NCBI GenBank assembly: GCA_020024915.1
Contig: JAHHSZ010000056.1
Coordinates: 1-11,486, forward strand
Direction: 5' to 3'
DNA: 11,486 bases
DNA from: Fusobacterium sp.
Lineage (GTDB): Bacteria; Fusobacteriota; Fusobacteriia; Fusobacteriales; Fusobacteriaceae
Shown here: piece by piece, positions 1-6,288 of the stretch
Position numbering within the stretch: position 1 is the first letter of the stretch
Layout of the letters: the number at the start of each line of letters is the position of its first letter
Notes under the pieces: generated by a model
The model's input: only the letters and a program-made list of their open reading frames with translations
The model's database searches: none
What the model was told of the DNA's origin: nothing
Position numbers and translations under genes: made by a program

Positions 1-1397
1 GAAATATCTCTAGCTCCATTCTCAATATCCTCTAAAAATCCTTTAATTTTACTTTTAAACTCTTCATTTGGCATTTTTTCTAAAGCCTCAAGAATAGCTT
101 TACTTCCCAATTCTCTTAAAGAATCATTAGCATAATCAAGTAAAAACTCTTTTAAAGTCATAAGAGCATTAGCTTCACACATAACATTGATGTTTCCACT
201 CTTTGCTATCTCCATAAATCTATCTCCTGTACGTCCAGAACGATAACAAGCAGTACAATAACTAGGAATGTAACCACTCTTTATTAGACTTTCTAGCATC
301 TCCATAGGAGAACGGTGATCCCCTACTTCAAATTGAGCAGTATTTTCATTAGCTTCAGAGTATCCACCTACACCAGTACAAGAACCAGTACTTACTTGTG
401 AGATTCCCAATTCAATAATCTCATCTCTAAATCCACTCTCTTCTCTGGTAGAAAGTATCATACCTGTATAAGGAACAGCTAATCTTAATACAGCTACAAT
501 TTTTCTAAAATCATCGTCATTAACAAGATGTGGGTACTCTTTTAATGTAACATTGCTAGCTTCTCTAAGTCTTGGAACAGATATAGTATGAGGTCCAACT
601 CCAGTGACTCTTTCAAGCTCATTAGCATAAAGTATCATAGCTACAGTTTCATATTTATGGTCATAAAGTCCATATAGCACACCGATTCCAATATCATCTA
701 TTTCAGCTTGTCTAGCTCTAAACATAGCTGTAGTGTGGTAATAGTAATCTTTTTTAGGACCAGATAGGTGTAGAGACTTATATGTAGGTTTATGGAAAGT
801 CTCTTGGAAAAGAGTATAAGTACCTATTTCAGCTTCTTTTAATTTTCTATAATTTTCAACAGTTGTAGCAGCAACATTGATATTTATTCTTCTAATGTTT
901 CCATTTTCAAATTTGATAGAATAGATATCTTTAATACATTCCAAAATATAGTCTAAAGAGCAGTTGATAGGATCTTCTCCAGCTTCAAGAACAATTCTCT
1001 TATGTCCAAGTTTTTCTAAAGCTTTTACCTCACTTACAAGCTCCTCTCTAGTCAATTTTTTTCTATTAAGTTTATCATTGCAATGTTGGTAACCACAGTA
1101 TACGCAGTTATTTACACAGTAGTTGCTCACATAAAGTGGAGCAAACATAACAATTCTTTTTCCATAAATTTTTTCTTTAATTTGTTTTGCAACTTTATAT
1201 ATTTTTTCTAAAAGATTCTTATCTTCTACATTTAATAGAATTGCAGCCTCTTCAGGAGTAATTCCTTTAGCAAGAGATGCTTTCTCTATTATCTTGTTGA
1301 TAGTCTCTCTGTCATTTGAATATTTTTTTGCAGACATTAAGATCTCATTTATCTTATCTTCATTTAAGAAATTAATGTCATATGTTTCTTTTTTCAT
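1..1397 (-). CDS. hydG: HydG, [FeFe]-hydrogenase H-cluster radical SAM maturase (3' end cut by window edge)
   Basis: HydG is a cytoplasmic radical SAM tyrosine lyase that makes the CO and cyanide ligands of the [FeFe]-hydrogenase active site, working with HydE and HydF (family knowledge). Translation from the ATG at 1397 gives 465 codons before the window edge; the family is about 470 residues, so only a few C-terminal residues are missing. The radical SAM cluster motif C94-x3-C98-x2-C101 (CVNNCVYC) is followed by GYQHCN. Near the C-terminus C381-TA-C384 and C407 form the C-x2-C-x22-C motif, with YRSGRTGDRFM between, that binds HydG's second, auxiliary iron-sulfur cluster. This separates it from ThiH, which lacks that motif. 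The start has AAAGGTG 7 bases upstream. It lies 63 bases downstream of comM on the same strand. The hydE, hydF and hydrogenase genes are not in the window. Confidence 0.93.
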   Translation of the reverse strand, partial: MKKETYDINFLNEDKINEILMSAKKYSNDRETINKIIEKASLAKGITPEEAAILLNVEDKNLLEKIYKVAKQIKEKIYGKRIVMFAPLYVSNYCVNNCVYCGYQHCNDKLNRKKLTREELVSEVKALEKLGHKRIVLEAGEDPINCSLDYILECIKDIYSIKFENGNIRRININVAATTVENYRKLKEAEIGTYTLFQETFHKPTYKSLHLSGPKKDYYYHTTAMFRARQAEIDDIGIGVLYGLYDHKYETVAMILYANELERVTGVGPHTISVPRLREASNVTLKEYPHLVNDDDFRKIVAVLRLAVPYTGMILSTREESGFRDEIIELGISQVSTGSCTGVGGYSEANENTAQFEVGDHRSPMEMLESLIKSGYIPSYCTACYRSGRTGDRFMEIAKSGNINVMCEANALMTLKEFLLDYANDSLRELGSKAILEALEKMPNEEFKSKIKGFLEDIENGARDI

Positions 1398-1430
1398 ATC
1401 GTTCACCTTTTCTTAAAATTTACTTTTTTT

Positions 1431-1439
1431 ATTATACCA
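1431..1439 (-). promoter_or_regulatory. Extended -10 promoter for hydG
   Basis: On the minus strand the comM-hydG gap holds TGGTATAAT, a perfect TATAAT -10 with the TG extension, about 34 bases upstream of the hydG ATG. No good -35 hexamer lies at 16-18 bases, as expected when an extended -10 carries recognition. hydG can therefore be transcribed independently of comM, though read-through from comM is also possible because I see no terminator between them. Confidence 0.6.
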
Positions 1440-1460
1440 TATTGATATACAATTTACTAA

Positions 1461-2972
1461 TTAATTTATTGAGTTTTCTCTAAAAGAAACTGCTTCCATA
1501 AGGTGTTCTTTTTCAATGTCACTACTTCCAGCAAGATCTGCTATAGTACGAGCTACTTTCAGAATTTTATCGTAGCCTCTAGCAGAGATTTGTAGTGCTT
1601 GTATAACTTTTTTAAAGTATTTTCTATTTTCATCAGATAGAGTACAATATTTTTGGATATATTTTTGAGACATCATTCCATTGTACATATCATCTCCAAA
1701 TCTCTCTTTTTGAATGGCTCTAGCTTTAATAACTCTCTCTCTAATAATTTTTGAAGAGTCACCACTTTGATATGTAAGTAACTCATTTTCATTGAGCCTT
1801 CTCATTTCAACATGGAGATCAATTCTATCCATTATTGGACCAGAGATTTTTTTTATATATTTATTTATCTCAGTCTGAGTACAGATACATTTACCTGTAG
1901 GCTCTAGAGCATAGCCACAAGGACAAGGGTTAGTCGCTGCTACAAAGATAAAGTTAGATTTAAATTCAACTCTATATTGAGCTCTAGATATGGAAACAAC
2001 ACCATCTTCTAAAGGTTGTCTCAAACTTTCAAGGACACTTCTAGGAAATTCAGCTAACTCATCAAGAAAAAGTATTCCACCTGAGGCGAGACTAATTTCC
2101 CCAGGAATAACTTTTTTTCCACCACCTACTATAGATACAGGTGTGCTAGTGTGATGAGGGGATCTAAAAGGAGGGGAGCTTATTATTGGCTTTGATTCTG
2201 TCAACTCTCCAGCAATACTATATATTTTGGTACTTTCAATTATCTCTTTCTCATTTAGTGGAGGAAGTATAGTGGTAATTCTTTTACAAAGCATAGATTT
2301 TCCAGAACCTGGGCTACCAATTAAAATGATATTATGTTTTCCAGCTGCTGCAATCTCTAAGGCTCGTTTTGCCATACTCTGTCCTTTTACATCTAAAAAG
2401 TCCAGCAAACTCTCATCATTTTTTTCTATAATCTTAGTTTGAATATTTTTAACTATATTTTTTGAAATAAAATTTACAACATCATTTAAATTTTCTACAG
2501 GAACTATGTTAATTCCCTTGATTAAAGTAGCTTCTTGGAAATTTTCAAGAGGAAGTACCACACCTTTGTAGCCATTTTCTTTAGCAAAAATTACCGAGTT
2601 AAGAGCTCCACGAATTCTCTTAACATTACCATTTAAAGATAACTCACCTAAAAAGAGGTAGTTGTCAATTGCATTGTATCTATCTTTTATAAAGCCCATA
2701 ACCAACATTATACCTATAGCAATGGGAAGATCAAAATGTGATCCCTCTTTTCTAATTCCAGCTGGAGATAGATTGACTATGATTTTTTTAGGTTCTAATT
2801 TAAAGCCACTATTTTTTAAAGCTGTTTTAATTCTATCTTTACTTTCAGAGATAGCAGTATCACCTAAACCAATAATAGAAAAATTTGGAAGCCCATTACT
2901 TATATCAACTTCAACTTCAATTAAGAAAGATTCTACACCTAAATAACTGGAACTTAGTACTCTTTTATTCAT
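1461..2972 (-). CDS. comM: ComM/YifB-family Mg-chelatase-like AAA+ ATPase
   Basis: 503 residues, the usual family length. An N-terminal ChlI-like domain (about 1-180, with the NLSPAGIRKEG and FDLPIAIG motifs) precedes a Mg-chelatase AAA+ core. Walker A is GSPGSGKS (219-226), Walker B is GGILFLDE (about 298-305), and FRSPHHTSTP (269-278) is the family signature. Two cysteine pairs (C350/C352 and C362/C364 in NPCPCG...KCIC) resemble a small metal site, and a helical C-terminal domain covers about 400-495. In Proteobacteria ComM is a hexameric helicase driving branch migration during natural transformation; elsewhere YifB is conserved but less well defined, so a recombination role here is inference. 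I start at the ATG at 2972 because GGAGG sits 9 bases upstream. An in-frame upstream extension to 3020 has no ribosome site and covers the promoter. Confidence 0.93.
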   Translation of the reverse strand: MNKRVLSSSYLGVESFLIEVEVDISNGLPNFSIIGLGDTAISESKDRIKTALKNSGFKLEPKKIIVNLSPAGIRKEGSHFDLPIAIGIMLVMGFIKDRYNAIDNYLFLGELSLNGNVKRIRGALNSVIFAKENGYKGVVLPLENFQEATLIKGINIVPVENLNDVVNFISKNIVKNIQTKIIEKNDESLLDFLDVKGQSMAKRALEIAAAGKHNIILIGSPGSGKSMLCKRITTILPPLNEKEIIESTKIYSIAGELTESKPIISSPPFRSPHHTSTPVSIVGGGKKVIPGEISLASGGILFLDELAEFPRSVLESLRQPLEDGVVSISRAQYRVEFKSNFIFVAATNPCPCGYALEPTGKCICTQTEINKYIKKISGPIMDRIDLHVEMRRLNENELLTYQSGDSSKIIRERVIKARAIQKERFGDDMYNGMMSQKYIQKYCTLSDENRKYFKKVIQALQISARGYDKILKVARTIADLAGSSDIEKEHLMEAVSFRENSIN

Positions 2973-3008
2973 AGCTAAAACCTCCAAAATGATATAATCT
3001 ACTATTAT

Positions 3009-3017
3009 ATTATACCA
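3009..3017 (-). promoter_or_regulatory. Extended -10 promoter for comM
   Basis: TGGTATAAT on the minus strand, 37 bases upstream of the comM ATG at 2972, with no convincing -35. It is the same nine-base element seen before hydG. A second TATAAT overlaps just downstream at 3004-3009 but lacks the TG extension. It is divergent from the promoter at 3057-3065, and the two share a 122-base intergenic region. Confidence 0.6.
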
Positions 3018-3056
3018 CATTTTATTAAAGAGAGATTAGGAGTTATTTAAATTATA

Positions 3057-3065
3057 TGTTAAAAT
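3057..3065 (+). promoter_or_regulatory. Extended -10 promoter for the small ORF-LysR pair
   Basis: TGTTAAAAT is a TG-extended -10 (TAAAAT, five of six consensus bases) about 30 bases upstream of the ATG at 3095. No strong -35 is visible. A weaker alternative -10, TATAAG, lies at 3075-3080. LysR regulators often repress their own promoter, but I cannot identify a clear LysR box here. Confidence 0.45.
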
Positions 3066-3094
3066 ATATTGAATTATAAGTTATGGAGGGCTGA

Positions 3095-3331
3095 ATGAGT
3101 AGAGAGAAAATATCAAAATATCTATTAAGTAGTTGTAATAAGATGAATAGAAAAAAAATAGAGGAATTTTTGTATGAGAGTTTAGATGAAAAGTTTAATA
3201 GAAATGAACTAGTTAAAATAAAATTTTATAATCATCTTCTATTTTCCGAATTAGATATCTTTAATAGAAATAAAACATTAAAAAAAAGTGAGGACACCAA
3301 TATTTTAATTATAAAGGGAGTGGTATTATGA
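3095..3331 (+). CDS. Unknown 78-residue protein translationally coupled to the LysR gene
   Basis: I do not recognise this protein. It is preceded by GGAGGG 4 bases before the ATG and ends in TGA inside an ATGA overlap with the LysR start, so the pair is almost certainly co-transcribed and translationally coupled. The sequence is lysine- and glutamate-rich and predicted mostly helical, with one cysteine (C14 in LLSSCNKMNRKK), no signal peptide and no membrane segment; it should be a soluble cytoplasmic protein. The composition matches its neighbours. It could be a small partner or modulator of the LysR regulator, or a leader peptide whose translation sets LysR levels. The ribosome site, codon use and tight overlap support a real gene; function is unknown. 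Confidence 0.72.
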   Translation: MSREKISKYLLSSCNKMNRKKIEEFLYESLDEKFNRNELVKIKFYNHLLFSELDIFNRNKTLKKSEDTNILIIKGVVL

Positions 3332-4212
3332 CATTAAGGCATCTTCTAATTTTTATAGAAGTAGCTAATTGTGGGAAAATGAGTCAGGCTGCAAATAAAC
3401 TTTTTATATCTCAGCCTACAGTGAGTCAAGTGATTTCAGAATTAGAGGCACATTATGAAGTTAAGCTATTTGAAAGATTTCCGAAAACTCTATGTATAAC
3501 AGAGGATGGAAAGATCTTATTGAATCATGCTAAAAAGGTTATAAACTATTACAATGTATTAGAAGAGACAATGAAAAATCCAAATCATAACTTACCATTA
3601 CAAATTGGAGCTACAATAACAATAGGTAATAGATTGATAAGTTTGATCTTAAATAAATTTAAAAAGAAACATGAGGATGAAAAAATAAGAGTATATGTAA
3701 ATAATACAAGAGAGATTGAAAAAAGATTACTATCAAATGAGTTAGATATAGGAATAGTAGAGGGAATAATAAAAAGTCCACATTTATTAGTAACTCCTAT
3801 AAAAGAGGATAAATTAGTTTTAGTTTGTAGCTCTGAGCATCCACTAGTTAGTAAAGAGATTGTATCAATGAAAGATATAGTAAAGGAAAATTTTATAATG
3901 AGAGAAGAGGGGAGTGGAACTAGAGATATTTTTCTTAATTTTGTACAAGCACAAGGTTATAGTATAAGTATTGACTGGGAAGCTAGTGAACCAGGAGCAA
4001 TAGTTCAAGGTGTTTTAAATAATCATGGAATAACTGTAATATCAGAGTGCTTGGTAGAGAATGAAATAAAGGAAGGGAAATTAAAAAAATTAGAGTTAAA
4101 AGGATTTAAATGGAAAAGAACATTTAACTTAGTTTATCATAAAAATAAGGTGTTATCGCAGGCAGTAAAAGATTTTTTAGAGGAAAGTAAAAAATTCTGT
4201 GAGAATATGTAG
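3328..4212 (+). CDS. LysR-family transcriptional regulator
   Basis: 294 residues, typical of the family. The N-terminal winged helix-turn-helix covers about 1-60, with the recognition region MSQAANKLFISQPTVSQVI (18-36) and the standard LFER motif at 47-50. Residues about 88-290 form the type-2 periplasmic-binding-like effector domain, with ELDIGIVEG, a REEGSGTRD loop and NNHGITVIS all in family positions. The RE.GSGTR loop and overall layout resemble the CysL/CbbR/YwfK branch, which often regulates sulfite, sulfur or carbon genes; this subgroup call is by eye. The start overlaps the stop of the small upstream ORF (ATGA), and AAGGGAG lies 9 bases before it. The next genes, 375 bases downstream on the same strand, encode sulfur-type reductases and are the likeliest targets, by position only. 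Confidence 0.93.
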   Translation: MTLRHLLIFIEVANCGKMSQAANKLFISQPTVSQVISELEAHYEVKLFERFPKTLCITEDGKILLNHAKKVINYYNVLEETMKNPNHNLPLQIGATITIGNRLISLILNKFKKKHEDEKIRVYVNNTREIEKRLLSNELDIGIVEGIIKSPHLLVTPIKEDKLVLVCSSEHPLVSKEIVSMKDIVKENFIMREEGSGTRDIFLNFVQAQGYSISIDWEASEPGAIVQGVLNNHGITVISECLVENEIKEGKLKKLELKGFKWKRTFNLVYHKNKVLSQAVKDFLEESKKFCENM

Positions 4213-4433
4213 ATTTTAAAATAATTTTATTGTTCAAATTTTCAGAATTTTACATAATTCTTAATTTTTTGAGGGAAAATCTGAATATTTTTTGAAATTG
4301 TTTGATTAACATTAACGCATACTATAATAATATAAAAAAATACAATACTAAGAATAAAAATGTATAAAACATTAAAAACTTAGAAAAAATAGGAGTAAGT
4401 TAAAGAAGTAATCAAAAAATTGTTAATTTTACA

Positions 4434-4447
4434 GTGATTTTAATCAC
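4434..4447 (+). promoter_or_regulatory. Palindromic operator of Crp/Fnr or Rex type
   Basis: GTGATTTTAATCAC is a 14-base inverted repeat (GTGATT/AATCAC). Its GTGA-N6-TCAC core matches the half-sites of both the Crp family (TGTGA-N6-TCACA) and the redox regulator Rex (TTGTGA-N6-TCACAA), but the outer bases (A before, G after) fit neither fully. It is centred about 77 bases upstream of the TATAAT at 4514-4519, hence near -85 if transcription starts around 4526, a spacing that suits activation. A second short dyad, ACTA-N3-TAGT, follows at 4449-4459. The cognate regulator is not in the window. Confidence 0.45.
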
Positions 4448-4510
4448 GACTATATTAGTTTTTTTTATATATTATATTCGATAAAATTATTTTATTTTTT
4501 CAAATTAAAA

Positions 4511-4519
4511 TGTTATAAT
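4511..4519 (+). promoter_or_regulatory. Extended -10 promoter for the CoA-disulfide reductase gene
   Basis: TGTTATAAT is a TG-extended perfect -10, giving a leader of roughly 60 nucleotides before the ATG at 4588. The -35 position at 4491-4496 (TTTATT) is weak, which is consistent with a need for an activator such as the LysR protein or the factor binding at 4434-4447. Confidence 0.6.
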
Positions 4520-4587
4520 CATCCTGAAAAAATAATATTTAAGTATAACTTTACAATTTTGAAAAAAGATTTAAAGGAGTGAATATC

Positions 4588-6216
4588 ATGAGAGTATTAA
4601 TTATCGGTGGAGTAGCTGCTGGAACTAAAGTAGCGGCAAAATTAAAAAGAGAAAATCGTGATCATGAAGTTACAATAATTACTAAGAGTAAAGATATCTC
4701 TTATGCAGGTTGTGGATTACCTTATTATGTAGGAAATATAATAAAGGATCAATCACAGTTAATAGTAAATACACCTGAGAAATTTGCAAAACTTACAGGA
4801 GCAGAAATTCATACTGAAATAGAGGCTATAGAAATAAACAGAGCAGAGAAAACAGTTAAAGCAATTGATTTAAAAACAAATGAAGAGAAAGTTTATACAT
4901 ATGATAAATTAGTTATAGCCACAGGAGCTAGACCATTTGTTCCAAACTTAGAGGGAATAGATCTACCTGGTGTTTATTTTATGAGAACTCCAGAAGATGC
5001 AATAAGCTTAAGAGCTGATATTGAAGCTGGAAAAATAAAGAGAGCAGCTGTAATTGGTGGAGGATACATTGGATTAGAAGTAGCAGAAAATTTAGCATTA
5101 CAAGATGTTAAAACTACTGTAATTGAGATGGCACCAAATATCTTAGCAGGTTTTGATAAAGAGTTTGCAGAATTTGCTGAAAATCACTTAGCAGATCATG
5201 GAATAATGGTATTTGCAAATACTAAATTAGAAGCAATTTTAGGAGAGGGAAAAGTTGAGAAAATCCAAACTTCTAGAAGGGCTATGAAAGTAGATGCAGT
5301 TATTATATCTGCAGGAATAAGACCAAATACAGAGTTCTTAAAAGATAGTGGAATAGAATTAAATGCAAATGGAACTGTAAAAGTTAACAAATATATGCAA
5401 ACAAATGATGAAAATATATATGCAGCAGGAGATTGTGTATTTGTAAAAAATATAATCACAGGAAAAGATGTATGGGCACCTATGGGATCTACAGCTAATA
5501 TGGAAGGACGTATAGTTGCTAGAAACATAAATGGTGAAAAGATAGCATATAAAGGAGTAGTAGGAACTGCAGTTGCAAAACTTCCAAAATTAAATGTAGG
5601 AAGAACAGGACTTACTGAGAAAGCTGCAAAAGAAGCTGGATATAATGTTGTTTCAGTTATTACAGTAGCTGATGATAAGGCTCACTACTATGCAGGAGCC
5701 TCAAACTTTTTTATAAAATTAATAGCTGATAGAGATACATTAAAAGTATTGGGGTTACAAATTATGGGAGTTGGAGCAGTAGATAAAGTAGTTGATGTAG
5801 TTGTAACTGCAATTTCTATGGGAGCTACTCTTCACGATTTAGAAGATTTAGATTTAGCATATGCACCACCATTCTCAACAGCAATACACCCATTAGTTCA
5901 TACAGTAAATGTTATGTTTAATAAATTAAAAGGAGCTTATGAAACAGTAACTCCAGAAGAGTATACAAATGGTGAAACAGAAGGATATACAATATTAGAT
6001 ACTTGTTTAGTACCAACATTAAAAGGAAAAGAGTATTTAGATTTACCTACAATAACAGGAAAATTAGTTAACCATGAATTAGATGAGAAATTACTATTAA
6101 TTTGTAATAAAGGTAAACGTGCTTATATGGTTCAAAACCGTTTAAAATACTATGGATATATTAATACAAAAGTATTAGAAGGTGGAGAGAAGTTTACTCC
6201 AATTAATGAAGAATAA
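4588..6216 (+). CDS. FAD-dependent CoA-disulfide/persulfide reductase with C-terminal rhodanese-like domain
   Basis: 542 residues. The N-terminal Rossmann fold GGVAAG (7-12) binds FAD. The single redox cysteine C42 sits in SYAGCGLPYYVG, the signature of the CoA-disulfide reductase branch, which uses one active-site Cys with bound CoA rather than a Cys pair. The NAD(P)H site is GGGYIGLE (157-164), the second FAD motif is YAAGDC (278-283), and the dimerisation domain runs to about 450. Residues about 465-535 form a rhodanese-like domain with loop C506-NKGKR and LEGG. Fused enzymes of this type reduce CoA disulfide, CoA persulfide or polysulfide with NAD(P)H (family knowledge); the substrate here is not determined. 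The rhodanese first half is atypical: DTC replaces DVR and no GHIPGA is seen. ATG 4588 is chosen because AAAGGAG lies 8 bases upstream; a GTG at 4579 overlaps that site. Confidence 0.9.
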   Translation: MRVLIIGGVAAGTKVAAKLKRENRDHEVTIITKSKDISYAGCGLPYYVGNIIKDQSQLIVNTPEKFAKLTGAEIHTEIEAIEINRAEKTVKAIDLKTNEEKVYTYDKLVIATGARPFVPNLEGIDLPGVYFMRTPEDAISLRADIEAGKIKRAAVIGGGYIGLEVAENLALQDVKTTVIEMAPNILAGFDKEFAEFAENHLADHGIMVFANTKLEAILGEGKVEKIQTSRRAMKVDAVIISAGIRPNTEFLKDSGIELNANGTVKVNKYMQTNDENIYAAGDCVFVKNIITGKDVWAPMGSTANMEGRIVARNINGEKIAYKGVVGTAVAKLPKLNVGRTGLTEKAAKEAGYNVVSVITVADDKAHYYAGASNFFIKLIADRDTLKVLGLQIMGVGAVDKVVDVVVTAISMGATLHDLEDLDLAYAPPFSTAIHPLVHTVNVMFNKLKGAYETVTPEEYTNGETEGYTILDTCLVPTLKGKEYLDLPTITGKLVNHELDEKLLLICNKGKRAYMVQNRLKYYGYINTKVLEGGEKFTPINEE

Positions 6217-6224
6217 TTAAGTTG

Positions 6225-6253
6225 TTGTTAATGAGAATAAGGAAAGATATAAA
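6225..6253 (+). promoter_or_regulatory. Possible internal promoter before the siroheme reductase gene
   Basis: In the 72-base gap between the two reductase genes, TTGTTA (6225-6230) and TATAAA (6248-6253) are separated by exactly 17 bases: four of six and five of six consensus matches. The second gene may thus be expressed both from read-through of the first and from its own start. In DNA this AT-rich such matches also arise by chance. Confidence 0.35.
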
Positions 6254-6288
6254 GTAAATTAAAGTATTAAAATTTAGGAGGAGGGTTA

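Larger units (their letters stand above)
4213..4587 (+). other. 375-base non-coding region upstream of the sulfur reductase genes
   Basis: No ORF above about 20 codons with a ribosome site exists here on either strand. The left part holds an imperfect dyad: TTCAGA at 4241-4246 faces TCTGAA at 4280-4285, with partly complementary A/T flanks from about 4235 to 4295, and inside it AGAATT faces AATTCT. This may be the weak terminator of the LysR operon or a regulator site. A tandem ATTAAC repeat (4305-4316) and a TATAAT (4323-4328) follow, the latter with a TTGATT only 15 bases upstream, so it is a poor promoter candidate. The right part holds the palindrome and the main promoter, listed separately. 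The length exceeds what a simple promoter needs and suggests a multi-site control region. Confidence 0.5.

Noticed and set aside
2662..2946. 94-codon plus-strand ORF opposite comM
   Set aside because: It lies entirely antisense to the conserved N-terminal domain of comM, resembles no known protein and has no ribosome site of note. The same holds for 2227-2442.
4253..4390. Very short ORFs in the intergenic region (for example about 20 codons on the minus strand from 4312, 7 codons on the plus strand from about 4360)
   Set aside because: None has a ribosome site, and in DNA this AT-rich such short ORFs are expected by chance.
4434..4470. GTGATTTTAATCAC followed by a run of T's as an intrinsic terminator
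   Set aside because: The T-run begins about 12 bases after the hairpin, the stem has only five usable pairs, and its position upstream of a promoter fits an operator better.
5196..5528. 110-codon minus-strand ORF opposite the CoA-disulfide reductase
   Set aside because: It is a shadow of a strongly conserved flavoenzyme; its residues mirror the sense codons. The ORFs at 7747-8001, 8740-8934 and 9527-9871 opposite the met genes are shadows for the same reason.
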